From NCBI RefSeq assembly GCF_025847205.1, contig NZ_JAOYTH010000001.1, positions 496,001 through 560,000 on the forward strand: a stretch of 64,000 nt of DNA. The letters are read 5' to 3'. A program made the translations under genes and the position numbers. Shown here piece after piece: positions 8,781 to 16,433 of the stretch (positions within the stretch are counted from its first letter, which is position 1; each line of letters starts with the position of its first letter). Below the pieces are notes generated by a model. It searched no databases. It saw nothing but the letters and a program-made list of their open reading frames with translations, and had not been told where the DNA came from. This DNA is from Pararhizobium sp. YC-54. Its GTDB lineage: Bacteria > Pseudomonadota > Alphaproteobacteria > Rhizobiales > Rhizobiaceae.

Positions 8781-10178
8781 TTAAGCCTTGCCGACGCCGC
8801 CGAACACCAGGCTCCCCTTGTGGAAGGTAGCGCTGCGGGCCGGTACGCGGGCAACGGCTTCCGCCGAGCAGCTTGCGCCAGTCAGGGTGAAACCCGCCTC
8901 GTCGCCGGCCTTCGGCCAGGCGCGGTTGCCGTCATTGTCGAGCGGCAGCACCCCGCCGGTGGAGATGGCGAGCGAGCGCGACAGGTGGAATTCATCCGAG
9001 CCGCGATAGAGCTGGGCGTAGAGATAGGCCTTTTCCAGCATGTCGCCGCTGCCGAAGGGCGACCAATGGTCGATGACACTGTCAGTTCCGGTCATCACGA
9101 AGACACCGGCCTTGATCAGCTGCGGCAGCGGCATCATCAGGCTGCCGATTGGCACGGTCGAGGCAATCGTCATGCCGTTTGCCGCCAGCCGTGCTGCGGT
9201 CTCTTCCAGCTTTTCAGGAGTAAGTGTCGTCAAGGCGAAGGCGTGGCTGATCGTGACCTTGCCGCGCAGAGCCTGGTTCTTCTCGACCGTATCGATCATA
9301 TAGTTGATGGCCGCGACACCGGCCGGGCTCGTCTCATGCAGGTGGATGTCCACGCCCTTGTTGGTATCGAGCGCGATCTGGAACATGGCGTCGAGCGACT
9401 TCTCCATGGCGCTATCGACATTGGTCGGGTCGAGGCCACCGACATATTCGACTCCCATCTGCATGGCTTCGCGCATCAACCCATCGACCTTGGAGTGCAG
9501 CAAGCCGTGCTGCGGGAAGGCGACGATCTCGCAGACGAAGTCCGCCTTATGCTTTTCGAGCGCCAGCTTCAGGTGTTCGAGGCTCTTGAGCCCACTGACC
9601 GGGTCGATGTTGCAATGACTGCGGGCGATCGTGCTGCCATGGGATTGCAGAAGGGCGATCAGGCCTTCGGCGCGCTGCTCAGAGGTCGGCAGCAGTTGCG
9701 GCAGCAGCTTTTCCTCCAACGCGATCATGTCCATGATCGTCTTGCCCTGGCGCGGACGCGGCGCCTGCCACGGCCCGCCGTAAAAGGTCTTGTCGAGGTG
9801 GATGTGCATGTCGCGCATGATAGGCAGTGCGAGCTGGCCGTTCGCCTGATAGGCCGGCAGGCCGGCGGGCAGCGCCGCCCCAGCCGCATGCAGTGCGGCG
9901 ATCTTGCCGTCCTTGATTTCCAGTGTATAGAGCGCCGTGCGGGTGGCGACGACGACATCACCGTCCCGCTCGAAACCTTCCTCCAGCCGCACATCGGCAA
10001 GCAGGTAGTGGCTGTCCGTCAGCGCCGTCACCGTGTTCTCGCGAGCGCAATCGGTCGTCTGAGCTGCTGCCTCGCGGCTCATGCCGCCGGTCAGTCCTGC
10101 GATCGTAGCGGCTGTGGTGAGCTGCCCCGTGCGACTCAGAAAGGCTCTCCGGCTCTGCGATACGGCATGTTCCAACAT
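8781..10178 (-). CDS. Amidohydrolase, cytosine deaminase (CodA)/AtzC family, with Tat signal
   Basis: A 465-residue metal-dependent hydrolase. The metal-binding HIHLDKT motif is at 125-131, followed by a conserved His in VDIHLHETS, another in ISHAF and the catalytic Asp region GTDSVIDHW. This pattern is that of cytosine deaminase and N-isopropylammelide hydrolase. The chosen ATG at 10178 has GAGGAG seven bases upstream. The N terminus (residues 8-40) contains SRRAFLSR and a hydrophobic segment ending in AAAQ, a Tat export signal, which is unusual because CodA is cytoplasmic. Its LysR-type neighbour upstream on the same strand is its likely regulator. The substrate is unknown; a cyclic amidine or pyrimidine-like ring compound in the periplasm is plausible. 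Confidence 0.85.
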   Translation of the reverse strand: MLEHAVSQSRRAFLSRTGQLTTAATIAGLTGGMSREAAAQTTDCARENTVTALTDSHYLLADVRLEEGFERDGDVVVATRTALYTLEIKDGKIAALHAAGAALPAGLPAYQANGQLALPIMRDMHIHLDKTFYGGPWQAPRPRQGKTIMDMIALEEKLLPQLLPTSEQRAEGLIALLQSHGSTIARSHCNIDPVSGLKSLEHLKLALEKHKADFVCEIVAFPQHGLLHSKVDGLMREAMQMGVEYVGGLDPTNVDSAMEKSLDAMFQIALDTNKGVDIHLHETSPAGVAAINYMIDTVEKNQALRGKVTISHAFALTTLTPEKLEETAARLAANGMTIASTVPIGSLMMPLPQLIKAGVFVMTGTDSVIDHWSPFGSGDMLEKAYLYAQLYRGSDEFHLSRSLAISTGGVLPLDNDGNRAWPKAGDEAGFTLTGASCSAEAVARVPARSATFHKGSLVFGGVGKA

Positions 10179-10248
10179 TGTCTCCTCATCATGTTTGGAA
10201 TGGGTTTGCACCACTCTAGGCAACACCGCCCCCGCATGGCAGCGACAT

Positions 10249-10277
10249 TTGGCAATACTGCCTATTCGATTTGCCAA
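10249..10277 (-). promoter_or_regulatory. Inverted repeat, possible LysR operator for the amidohydrolase gene
   Basis: TTGGCAA (10249-10255) and TTGCCAA (10271-10277) form an inverted repeat with a 15-base spacer. It lies 71-99 bases upstream of the amidohydrolase start and just after the LysR gene. Position and symmetry fit a LysR-type binding site, but no bound partner is shown. Confidence 0.35.
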
Positions 10278-10286
10278 TGATGGCGG

Positions 10287-11144
10287 TCAGCGTGTGAGAC
10301 CGCAGAAGGCAATAAGCCGTTCGGCGAGGTCGAGCGTCGCGGCGGCGGCGTTGTCACGATAAAACAGGGCCAGTTCGAAATCCTCGACCGGCGGCAGCCG
10401 CTCGGCAATCCCCAGGACGCGGTGCGAGGGTAGGCAGCAGCTTGCCGGCAGCAGGCTGAGGCCGAGGCCGGCGGCGGAAGCCGCGGCAAGCGCCGCGAGA
10501 CCGGCACTGCTATAGCTGATGCGCCAACGGATGCCGAGGCTATCCAGCGTCTGGCATAATTCCTCGCGGTAGAGGCCGTTCATCGGGAAAACGGCGAGAG
10601 GCACCGGCGATTGTTCGATCGCCGGATGCTCCCGGCTGTCGAGCCAAAGCAACGGCTCCGGCCTGCTGGCACGCGGCAGGTGCACACGGTGCTGCTTGAC
10701 GAGTACCAGATCCAGCTCCTCCGCAAGATAGGCCTGGTGCAGGTCGAGGCTGAGCCCACTGGTGACGTCGAGCCGGAGATGTGGATGCTCGCGCTTGAAC
10801 GCCGCCAGCAGGTCGACGGTCGGCACGGTGAAATCCTCGGGCATGCCGAGCCGAAGGACGCCGTCGCGCCAGGGACCGGTCAACGCGTCGTGCGCCTCCT
10901 CGTTAAGTGCGATGATACGGCGCGCATAGCTCAGAAGCTTGATGCCCTCTTCTGTAAGCCGAACCTCGTGCGAGGTACGTGCGAAGAGCGTTCTGCCCAG
11001 GAGTTCCTCCAGCCGGCGGACCTGCTGACTGACCGTTGACTGGGAGAGCGATACCCGGTCGGCAGCGCGGGTAAAGCTGCAGGTCTCGCAGACTGCCACG
11101 AAGCTGATCAGAAGCTGCGGACCGAACATGGGATAGCGATTCAT
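10287..11144 (-). CDS. LysR-family transcriptional regulator
   Basis: A 285-residue regulator. The N-terminal winged helix-turn-helix covers about residues 6-65 (SFTRAADRVSLSQSTVSQQV then RRLEELLGRTLF). The rest is the inducer-binding domain with the usual two-lobe layout and a hydrophobic core. It is transcribed in the same direction as the Tat-exported amidohydrolase 108 bases downstream, and probably controls it in response to a related small molecule. LysR genes are more often divergent from their target, so autoregulated co-transcription is possible. The Shine-Dalgarno sequence is weak (GAAGA). Confidence 0.9.
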   Translation of the reverse strand: MNRYPMFGPQLLISFVAVCETCSFTRAADRVSLSQSTVSQQVRRLEELLGRTLFARTSHEVRLTEEGIKLLSYARRIIALNEEAHDALTGPWRDGVLRLGMPEDFTVPTVDLLAAFKREHPHLRLDVTSGLSLDLHQAYLAEELDLVLVKQHRVHLPRASRPEPLLWLDSREHPAIEQSPVPLAVFPMNGLYREELCQTLDSLGIRWRISYSSAGLAALAAASAAGLGLSLLPASCCLPSHRVLGIAERLPPVEDFELALFYRDNAAAATLDLAERLIAFCGLTR

Positions 11145-11226
11145 TCTTCAGCTGCCATGCACATTTGATGCCTCTGATCCGACAATTGCGTGTAGCAGAT
11201 TAGCTTAGAAAATGACCGACGCCATC

Positions 11227-11243
11227 CCCTGACCAGATCAGGG
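11227..11243. promoter_or_regulatory. Inverted repeat upstream of the LysR gene
   Basis: CCCTGA (11227-11232) and TCAGGG (11238-11243) are separated by five bases, about 83 bases upstream of the LysR start. It could be an autoregulatory site. The rest of the 250-base gap between this gene and the GntR gene shows nothing clear. Confidence 0.3.
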
Positions 11244-11396
11244 TGTCGCACTTTCAAGAATCACGGTCCCTTGACCAATTGTGCCCAGCGTTCGTCCCGG
11301 GAATTGCCGTTTTCTCCAGAACCCAAGCAATAAATGCCCATTTACGCACTGTCGTTCGAAACAAGCGGAGATAAAATCAATCAGGATGGAAGCGAG

Positions 11397-12113
11397 CTAG
11401 AGGCCCTCTTCCCTCGCGTAGGCAGCAAGGAGGTCCGGAAAGTCTTTTTCCGGACTGCTCTTCAGCAGCGCGCGGGTGGTTATGGCCTCGATATGATGGT
11501 CCATCAATTCGCAGGCTTTTTCCCGATCATTTTGCGCCAGCGCGGCAATCAGCTCGCGATGCTCTGACACGGCGCAGTCGGACGAATGAGGGCGGCCATA
11601 GAGCGACAGGATCATGGATGAGCGCGAAACCAGTTCGGTGACGTAGCGTGACAGGACGCCGTTTTCCGTCAGTTCTGCGAGCACGACATGGAATTCGCCG
11701 GCGAGCTGGATCGAAGTCGATGGGTTCTCAAGCCTTGCCTTGTCCTCCGCGTCCACGTGCGCTTCGAGCTGCTTGATCTGCTGGGCCGTCAGCTTGCCGA
11801 TAAGGCTGTCGACCACCAACGTCTCCAATGTGCGGCGCACGGCGAAAATGTTCCGGCCGTCCTCCAGGCTGGGCTGGCTGACGCAAGCCCCCTTGTGCGG
11901 GCGCAACTCGATCAGACCCTCGCCATTGAGCCGGGCCAGAGCCTGCCGGACGATTGTGCGGCTGACGCCGAGCCGCTCACCGATCGAATCCTCTGGAAGC
12001 TTCGTTCCTGCGGCTAGCGCCTGGTCGAGGATGGCGCGCTTCAAGGTTCGGTACACCGCATCAGATTTGGATACCGCCGATTTCTGTTTGTTGTCGCGGA
12101 ATTTGGGGGTCAT
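11397..12113 (-). CDS. GntR-family regulator, FCD (FadR) subfamily
   Basis: A 238-residue regulator. The N-terminal winged helix (about residues 17-85) reads AVYRTLKRAILDQALAAGTK, then RLGVSRTIVRQALARLNGEG, the GntR signature. The C-terminal FCD domain has the spaced polar residues that bind a metal in this subfamily (FHVVLAEL, SEHRELI, DHHIEAI). The ATG at 12113 is preferred over an earlier in-frame ATG at 12179 because AGGA precedes it and the homology begins there. It lies downstream of the second amidohydrolase on the same strand and is the best candidate regulator for it. Ligands of FCD regulators are usually carboxylates or nucleobase-like metabolites. Confidence 0.9.
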   Translation of the reverse strand: MTPKFRDNKQKSAVSKSDAVYRTLKRAILDQALAAGTKLPEDSIGERLGVSRTIVRQALARLNGEGLIELRPHKGACVSQPSLEDGRNIFAVRRTLETLVVDSLIGKLTAQQIKQLEAHVDAEDKARLENPSTSIQLAGEFHVVLAELTENGVLSRYVTELVSRSSMILSLYGRPHSSDCAVSEHRELIAALAQNDREKACELMDHHIEAITTRALLKSSPEKDFPDLLAAYAREEGL

Positions 12114-12146
12114 GGTAATCCTAAGGGTGTTGTGAAGAATATGCTT

Positions 12147-12158
12147 GCAAGCGCTTGC
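12147..12158. promoter_or_regulatory. 12-bp palindrome in the GntR promoter region
   Basis: GCAAGCGCTTGC is a perfect palindrome 34-45 bases upstream of the GntR start. Its form resembles LacI-type operators, with GCGC at the centre. Which protein binds it is unknown. Confidence 0.35.
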
Positions 12159-12165
12159 CAAGCCG

Positions 12166-12342
12166 TCAATTGAAGACAACTACCACCGCATGGCCCGAGC
12201 CGTAAAGGCGTCGCGCGGTGGCAATGCCTGGCAGGTCGGCATTCGGCTTGCCGCCGCGAACGAGCGGTCGAATGCAGGCCTCCATGACCTCGATGGAGGC
12301 GAACTCACTCGATGGGCAGCAGGTCTCCAACGGGCTCGCCAC
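12166..12342 (-). pseudogene. Possible C-terminal remnant of a lost gene
   Basis: Between the amidohydrolase and the GntR gene a minus-strand frame is open from about 12342 to a TGA ending at 12166. It would encode a protein-like end: IEVMEACIRPLVRGG, then LPGIATARRLYGSG, then HAVVVVFN. The segment has good coding-type third-position GC, but no start codon with a Shine-Dalgarno sequence, and the upstream part is interrupted by stops. I do not recognise the family. It may be the tail of a gene deleted from this catabolic cluster, or a chance open frame. Confidence 0.35.
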
Positions 12343-12405
12343 GGCCTACCAGTATACGGCCGCGGCGGATGAGAGTGCGCTTCTGCGGTGTCAGCGCCAC
12401 CTTTA

Positions 12406-13779
12406 CTATGCAGTGGCGAGCCCGGCGCGCTTCAGCGCAAGCCGGAAGGCCCGTTCGGCGCGATCGAGGATCGCGCCTTCGTCCTGCCCGATCAGCCGGC
12501 GCCCGCGCATCAGTACGCGCCCGCCGACAATGGTCGTGTCCACATCTGCCCCATTGGCGAAACGGGCCAGGCGTTGCACCGGGTCGAGCGGCGGCCACAG
12601 GTGAGGCTGGCGCATGTTGATGAGAAGAACGTCGGCGCGTTTGCCGATTTCGAGAGAGCCGATCTCGTCGGCCATCGACAATGCGCGCGCTCCGTTAATC
12701 GTTGCCATCTCCAGGAGTTGCAGAGGTGGCAGAACCGCATCGTCACGGAAATGGCGCGCGTGGTAGCGATGCGCCTGGAACATGTTGCGGAACATGTCGA
12801 AGGAGCGGTCGGGGGCCGCGGCATCGGTGCCGAGCGAGACGACGACGCCCTGCTCCATAAGCTCCGGCGCCGGGCAACGGCCATAGAGCGACATCAGGGC
12901 GCTCGGATTGTGCGCCACCTTGGCGCCGGTGCGCTTCAGGACCGCCCGGTCCGCCTCGGTCAGGTCGATGCAATGGGCGAGCAGCGATCGTTCGTCGAAC
13001 AGGCCAAGCCGCGCATCATTGGCGGCGATGGATCCGTCGCGATGGCCGTCCTGCACCAGGAGAACACCCCTTTCCCGGGCGAGATCCCGCGTTTTGCACG
13101 CTATTGTGTATACCGTCTCGTCCTGAAGTTCGTGAGCATCAAACACTGGCAAGGAGAAGACGACCCGCAGCCGATCGTCGCGCGCCGCCCAGGCATCCAC
13201 CAGTTGCGCCGCCACGTCGAGCTGCAAGGCAGGGGAAACGATGGCCTCCGTATACCCAGTCCGGCTATAATGCCGATACACATGCTTTTGACCCGGCCTG
13301 TTCGGGCCGACGGCAAGAACCTCCCGAACGCCCATTGCGGCCATGGCGGCGAGATGCGCCTCGGCCGCATCCGGCGCCTCACAGCGCATGATATCCGGGC
13401 CACCGCCAAAGAGCAGCGCCGCGGTGGTCGTGCCGCACCGGATTCGCTCGGCCGCCGACAGCGCCGCCTCCGCCGCCCAGAATTCCGGGTCAGTCGCCTC
13501 AGCGTAGATGCGGCCGGTGACGCTCATCCAGTCCTCGGATTCGCTGCCCAACCCCTTGGTCAGCATATGACCCGCATGCGCGTGCGTATCGATGAGGCCC
13601 GGCATGACGACCATGCCCGAAGCGTCGATCCGTTCCGCCTGAACCTCCTTCGGAAGGACCCCGGTCCCGATCGCAGCGATGCGCCCGTCTTCCACCAGTA
13701 CATGGCCACTGTCGAGAATGCGCCGATTTCCGTCCATGGTCAGGACCACGCCGTTTTCGATCAGCAAGGACGTCGTCAT
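12406..13779 (-). CDS. Amidohydrolase, TrzA/AtzA/8-oxoguanine deaminase-like
   Basis: A 457-residue cytoplasmic metal-dependent deaminase or chlorohydrolase. It has the two-part amidohydrolase fold: a beta-sandwich start (MTTSLLIENGVVLTM), then the TIM barrel with HAH at 66-68 (GLIDTHAHAGH), a His in VQDGHRDGS, a second metal region AHCIDLT, SALMSLYG and the catalytic Asp in VSLGTDAAAPDRS. This order is seen in 8-oxoguanine deaminase, SAH/MTA deaminases and s-triazine hydrolases. The ATG at 13779 follows AGAGGAGA; an earlier frame extension to 13839 lacks support. It heads a short minus-strand cluster with the GntR gene. The substrate cannot be assigned without comparison. Confidence 0.85.
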   Translation of the reverse strand: MTTSLLIENGVVLTMDGNRRILDSGHVLVEDGRIAAIGTGVLPKEVQAERIDASGMVVMPGLIDTHAHAGHMLTKGLGSESEDWMSVTGRIYAEATDPEFWAAEAALSAAERIRCGTTTAALLFGGGPDIMRCEAPDAAEAHLAAMAAMGVREVLAVGPNRPGQKHVYRHYSRTGYTEAIVSPALQLDVAAQLVDAWAARDDRLRVVFSLPVFDAHELQDETVYTIACKTRDLARERGVLLVQDGHRDGSIAANDARLGLFDERSLLAHCIDLTEADRAVLKRTGAKVAHNPSALMSLYGRCPAPELMEQGVVVSLGTDAAAPDRSFDMFRNMFQAHRYHARHFRDDAVLPPLQLLEMATINGARALSMADEIGSLEIGKRADVLLINMRQPHLWPPLDPVQRLARFANGADVDTTIVGGRVLMRGRRLIGQDEGAILDRAERAFRLALKRAGLATA

Positions 13780-13853
13780 CAAATTCTCCTCTGAATACTG
13801 CACGCGGTTCCTGGTTTGGTGCGGCGCCAAAAACCACATTCGTTATCTTGATA

Positions 13854-13889
13854 TTGTACACACTATATGTGTAGTCATATTGGGTACAA
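13854..13889. promoter_or_regulatory. Nested inverted repeats, likely operator upstream of amidohydrolase
   Basis: TACACA (13857-13862) and TGTGTA (13868-13873) flank a five-base AT-rich centre, and an outer pair TTGTAC (13854-13859) / GTACAA (13884-13889) overlaps it. The site is 75-110 bases upstream of the amidohydrolase start. FCD-type GntR regulators bind short GT...AC palindromes, so the GntR protein at 11397 is a candidate. The remaining 13890-14130 shows no gene. Confidence 0.5.
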
Positions 13890-14130
13890 CAGGGATCGCA
13901 AGGGGCGCCCGTCCCTCTGCCGCCCCATCCCAGGCCGCCGCCCGCGCGAGGCATGTGTCCTGCTTGCGCAGGCCGCCGGACTGGCCGCCGCCTTATCTGT
14001 TAGGATAGAATTCTTTTTACGGTCGAGAGATGATTTTCCCACGGAGAGCAAGTGAATGCAGAGACCCAAGGCGTGCTGAGATCACCTGCTCGCCTTCCAA
14101 GCCAGATCGACCTTTTACACAGGAGGCCAT

Positions 14131-14799
14131 ATGCGCAGACCGCTCCTAACCCTCGCTTGCGCCTTTGCGGCGCTGGCTTCCGTTTTTGTGACTTCAGGAA
14201 CAGCCATGAGTGAAACCCCATTGCATGCCGCGGCAGCGCAGGATGATGTTGCAGCCATTCAGAGACTTCTATCCGCTGGCGCGCCGATCGACGCCCGCGA
14301 CGGCTCGGGCGCGACAGCGCTGCTCGTCGCCACGCACACGAACAACGTCAATGCCGCCGAGGCGTTGATCAACGCCGGCGCTGATGTCAACGCCAAAGAC
14401 AACATCAAGGACAGCGCCTATCTCTACGCCGGCGCGCGGGGGCACCTGAATATTCTCAAGATCACGCTGGCGCATGGTGCCGACCTCAAAAGCACCAACC
14501 GCTATGGCGGGACTGCGCTGATCCCGGCGGCGGAGCGCGGCCATGTCGACACGGTGCGGACGCTGATCGACGCCGGTATTGACGTCGATCACGTCAACAA
14601 TCTCGGCTGGACTGCGCTGCTTGAGGCCATCATCCTCGGCGATGGCGGGCAACGGCATCAGCAGATTGTAGAACTTCTGGTCGAAGCCAAAGCCAACCTC
14701 AATCTCGCCGATGGCGAAGGTGTCACGCCGCTTCAGCATGCTCGCGCTCGAGGCTACCGGAAGATCGAGAGGATGCTTGTCGCGGGCGGTGCACGATAG
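14131..14799 (+). CDS. Exported ankyrin-repeat protein
   Basis: A 222-residue protein with a perfect AGGAGG six bases before the ATG. Residues 1-25 form a signal peptide (MRRP start, long hydrophobic stretch, cleavage near GTAMS). The rest is built of about five to six ankyrin repeats of some 33 residues, recognisable by TPLHAAAA, then ALINAGADVNAKD, HGADLKSTNRYGGTALIPAA, LIDAGIDV and TPLQHARARGY. Ankyrin repeats bind other proteins; a periplasmic location is predicted. No catalytic domain is fused to it. It ends 11 bases before the integrase remnant, so it may be cargo of the lost element, but similar proteins also occur in rhizobial chromosomes generally. Confidence 0.85.
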   Translation: MRRPLLTLACAFAALASVFVTSGTAMSETPLHAAAAQDDVAAIQRLLSAGAPIDARDGSGATALLVATHTNNVNAAEALINAGADVNAKDNIKDSAYLYAGARGHLNILKITLAHGADLKSTNRYGGTALIPAAERGHVDTVRTLIDAGIDVDHVNNLGWTALLEAIILGDGGQRHQQIVELLVEAKANLNLADGEGVTPLQHARARGYRKIERMLVAGGAR

Positions 14800-14809
14800 G
14801 CGACCGATA

Positions 14810-15028
14810 GCCGCCTATGAGGGCGCAACATTCCACGACCTGCGCGGAACATTTATCACCGACCGGTGGCGCGAAGGATCAAACCCAGACCAAATCGAGT
14901 CGATCACCGGACATTCCATCGCTGAGGTCGGAAGAGTGCTTGCGAAGCAGTATCTTGCGACGGATCGGCAGACCAGCGATGCGGTCATGCTGCGGATGGA
15001 AAGAACATCTAGGGAAGGGAAATTGTAA
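14810..15028 (+). pseudogene. Tyrosine integrase, C-terminal remnant
   Basis: The frame shows the end of a phage-type tyrosine recombinase: ATFHDLRGTFITDRW carries the HxLR box, ITGHS the second catalytic His, and VLAKQYLATD the region of the nucleophilic Tyr. The N-terminal and core domains are absent; recognisable sequence starts right after the ankyrin gene stop, and no start codon or Shine-Dalgarno sequence precedes it. It sits 71 bases from the 3' end of tRNA-Arg, the classic attachment site of integrative elements. It is best read as a stump left after deletion of a genomic island. Confidence 0.8.
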
Positions 15029-15099
15029 ACGGCTACGAAAAAGCTGTAAACGGGGTCAAAACGACCGGCGAAAACGTATACTAAACCTTTGAAAAGAGT

Positions 15100-15176
<77 letters not shown>

Positions 15177-15236
15177 GCTTGGAGGAGATGTCTCCCCCTT
15201 GAACCGGCAGATCCTGGATCAATGCGCCATCCTGGA

Positions 15237-15542
15237 TCAATGTGTCCAGGGCTGCATACGGCTAAACCGGAAATTATCGCTGTAGGACACGCTCTTGCGG
15301 GTTGATTCCTTGGGCGCGATGACCCGGTATTCGATGCCGTTGCGCTCGGCATAGGCCACAGCCTGTTCGGCAGTCTCGAATGTCAGCTTGACCTGCTGGC
15401 GCGTGTCGGCAGAGCTCGTATAGCCCATGATCGGGTCGATGGTGCGCGGCGTTTCCTGATCGAACTCAAGAACCCATAAATTCGTCTTGGCCTTGCCAGA
15501 CTGCATCGCGGTTTTTGCGGGTCGATAGATTTTCGCGGACAT
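15237..15542 (-). CDS. ETC complex I subunit, NDUFS4-like
   Basis: A 101-residue protein homologous to the 18-kDa accessory subunit (NDUFS4) of mitochondrial complex I, present in alphaproteobacteria. Characteristic parts are KIYRPAKTAMQSGKAKT at the start, the WVLEFDQE segment, MGYTSSADTRQQVKLTF and EQAVAYAERNGIEYRV. It likely sits on the peripheral arm of NADH:quinone oxidoreductase at the N-module/Q-module junction, as in mitochondria. It lies between tRNA-Arg and tRNA-Pro, away from the nuo operon, as is common for this gene. Length and all visible motifs are normal. Confidence 0.88.
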   Translation of the reverse strand: MSAKIYRPAKTAMQSGKAKTNLWVLEFDQETPRTIDPIMGYTSSADTRQQVKLTFETAEQAVAYAERNGIEYRVIAPKESTRKSVSYSDNFRFSRMQPWTH

Positions 15543-15670
15543 ATCTTGAGCGGCTCCACCATGGTCTAATGCTGCCGGCGCGTTGGCTGCCGGTCGTTGC
15601 GCATTGCAATAGCGCAGAACCGATTAAAACGAAATGACTTTCCAGCGATATATCCGCCAATTTTAAGCAC

Positions 15671-15745
15671 CTATAGCGCCGCGCGTCGTTCATGACGCGC
15701 AAAGCCGCTGGAGCACTTTAGATTCCAATTCAAGGAATTATGCAG
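15671..15745. repeat. RIME1-like mosaic repeat, shortened copy
   Basis: CTATAGCGCCGCGCGTC is followed by a loop and GACGCGC, forming the first palindrome (GCGCGTC/GACGCGC), then AGCAC and the right half of a second palindrome ending AATTATGCAG. It aligns with the fuller copy at 48837-48941 but has lost about 30 bases of the second palindrome. Rhizobium intergenic mosaic elements of this form are known; naming it RIME1 is from memory of its two-palindrome layout. Confidence 0.65.
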
Positions 15746-15770
15746 TGGCGCGATAAAAGGGGAAAATCGA

Positions 15771-15847
<77 letters not shown>

Positions 15848-15947
15848 TGACCCGTCGATGCCGGGGAGATACACGCTTACCCCTGCCCCTGCAACACCTA
15901 AATTGCACAATTCCACAGAGGTACCCAAAGGAGTTGAACCCGGCTGT

Positions 15948-16433
15948 TTACGGCTTCAAACCGGATATGCGCGGGCTATCGACAATATCTCCCGTCGCGA
16001 TGCCGAGGCGATTGACGGTTCCACCGTTCAGTTCGAGAACGAAAGCGACCGGAATGCGGGAATCAATGATGGCTTCAGACAGCGGAACGGCATTTTCGCG
16101 AATCGTCTCGATCCTGCCATCCCGGGCAATGAACAGCATATCGAGCGGAAGATAGGTGTTCTTCATCCACATCATCACTTGCCGCGTCTCACCGAAATCA
16201 AACAGCATGCCGCGATCGCGCGGCATATGGCGGCGGTTCATCAGGCCGTGCGAACGCTGATCACTGTCCACAGCCAGCTCTACGGTAAATTTGTGCACCT
16301 TGCCGTTGGTCGAGATGATCTGCAAAGGCGCCTTTTCGAACGTGATATCGGCTGCGGCGGCGCAAAAGGGTGCAAGCCATAAAAAAAGCGCCACAAGGGC
16401 GCTTCCGGCGAGGCGCGGGAGATCTGCGCTCAT
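15948..16433 (-). CDS. DUF192 family exported protein
   Basis: A 161-residue protein. Residues 1-28 form a signal peptide with a hydrophobic core and cleavage near CAAAADI. The remaining part is the DUF192 domain, with the family marks SHGLMNRRHMPRDRGMLF, then VMMWMKNTYLPLDMLFI and AFVLELNGGT. The function of DUF192 is not established; a periplasmic location is predicted. The ATG at 16433 overlaps the stop of the upstream cold-shock gene in the form TGATG, so translation is probably coupled; a TTG three bases earlier is less likely. The pairing with a double cold-shock protein recurs in rhizobia, but why is unclear. Confidence 0.85.
   Translation of the reverse strand: MSADLPRLAGSALVALFLWLAPFCAAAADITFEKAPLQIISTNGKVHKFTVELAVDSDQRSHGLMNRRHMPRDRGMLFDFGETRQVMMWMKNTYLPLDMLFIARDGRIETIRENAVPLSEAIIDSRIPVAFVLELNGGTVNRLGIATGDIVDSPRISGLKP

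Noticed and set aside
8664..10280. Plus-strand open frame of 538 codons opposite the Tat-exported amidohydrolase
   Set aside because: It mirrors a well-recognised enzyme on the other strand; high GC at third positions creates long open antisense frames. No family is recognisable in it.
12388..13794. Plus-strand open frame of 468 codons opposite the second amidohydrolase
   Set aside because: Antisense shadow; the minus-strand frame has the complete metal-binding motif set and a good ribosome-binding site.
14711..14809. Longer reading frame for the integrase remnant reaching into the ankyrin gene
   Set aside because: This part overlaps the ankyrin coding sequence in another frame and shows no integrase similarity.
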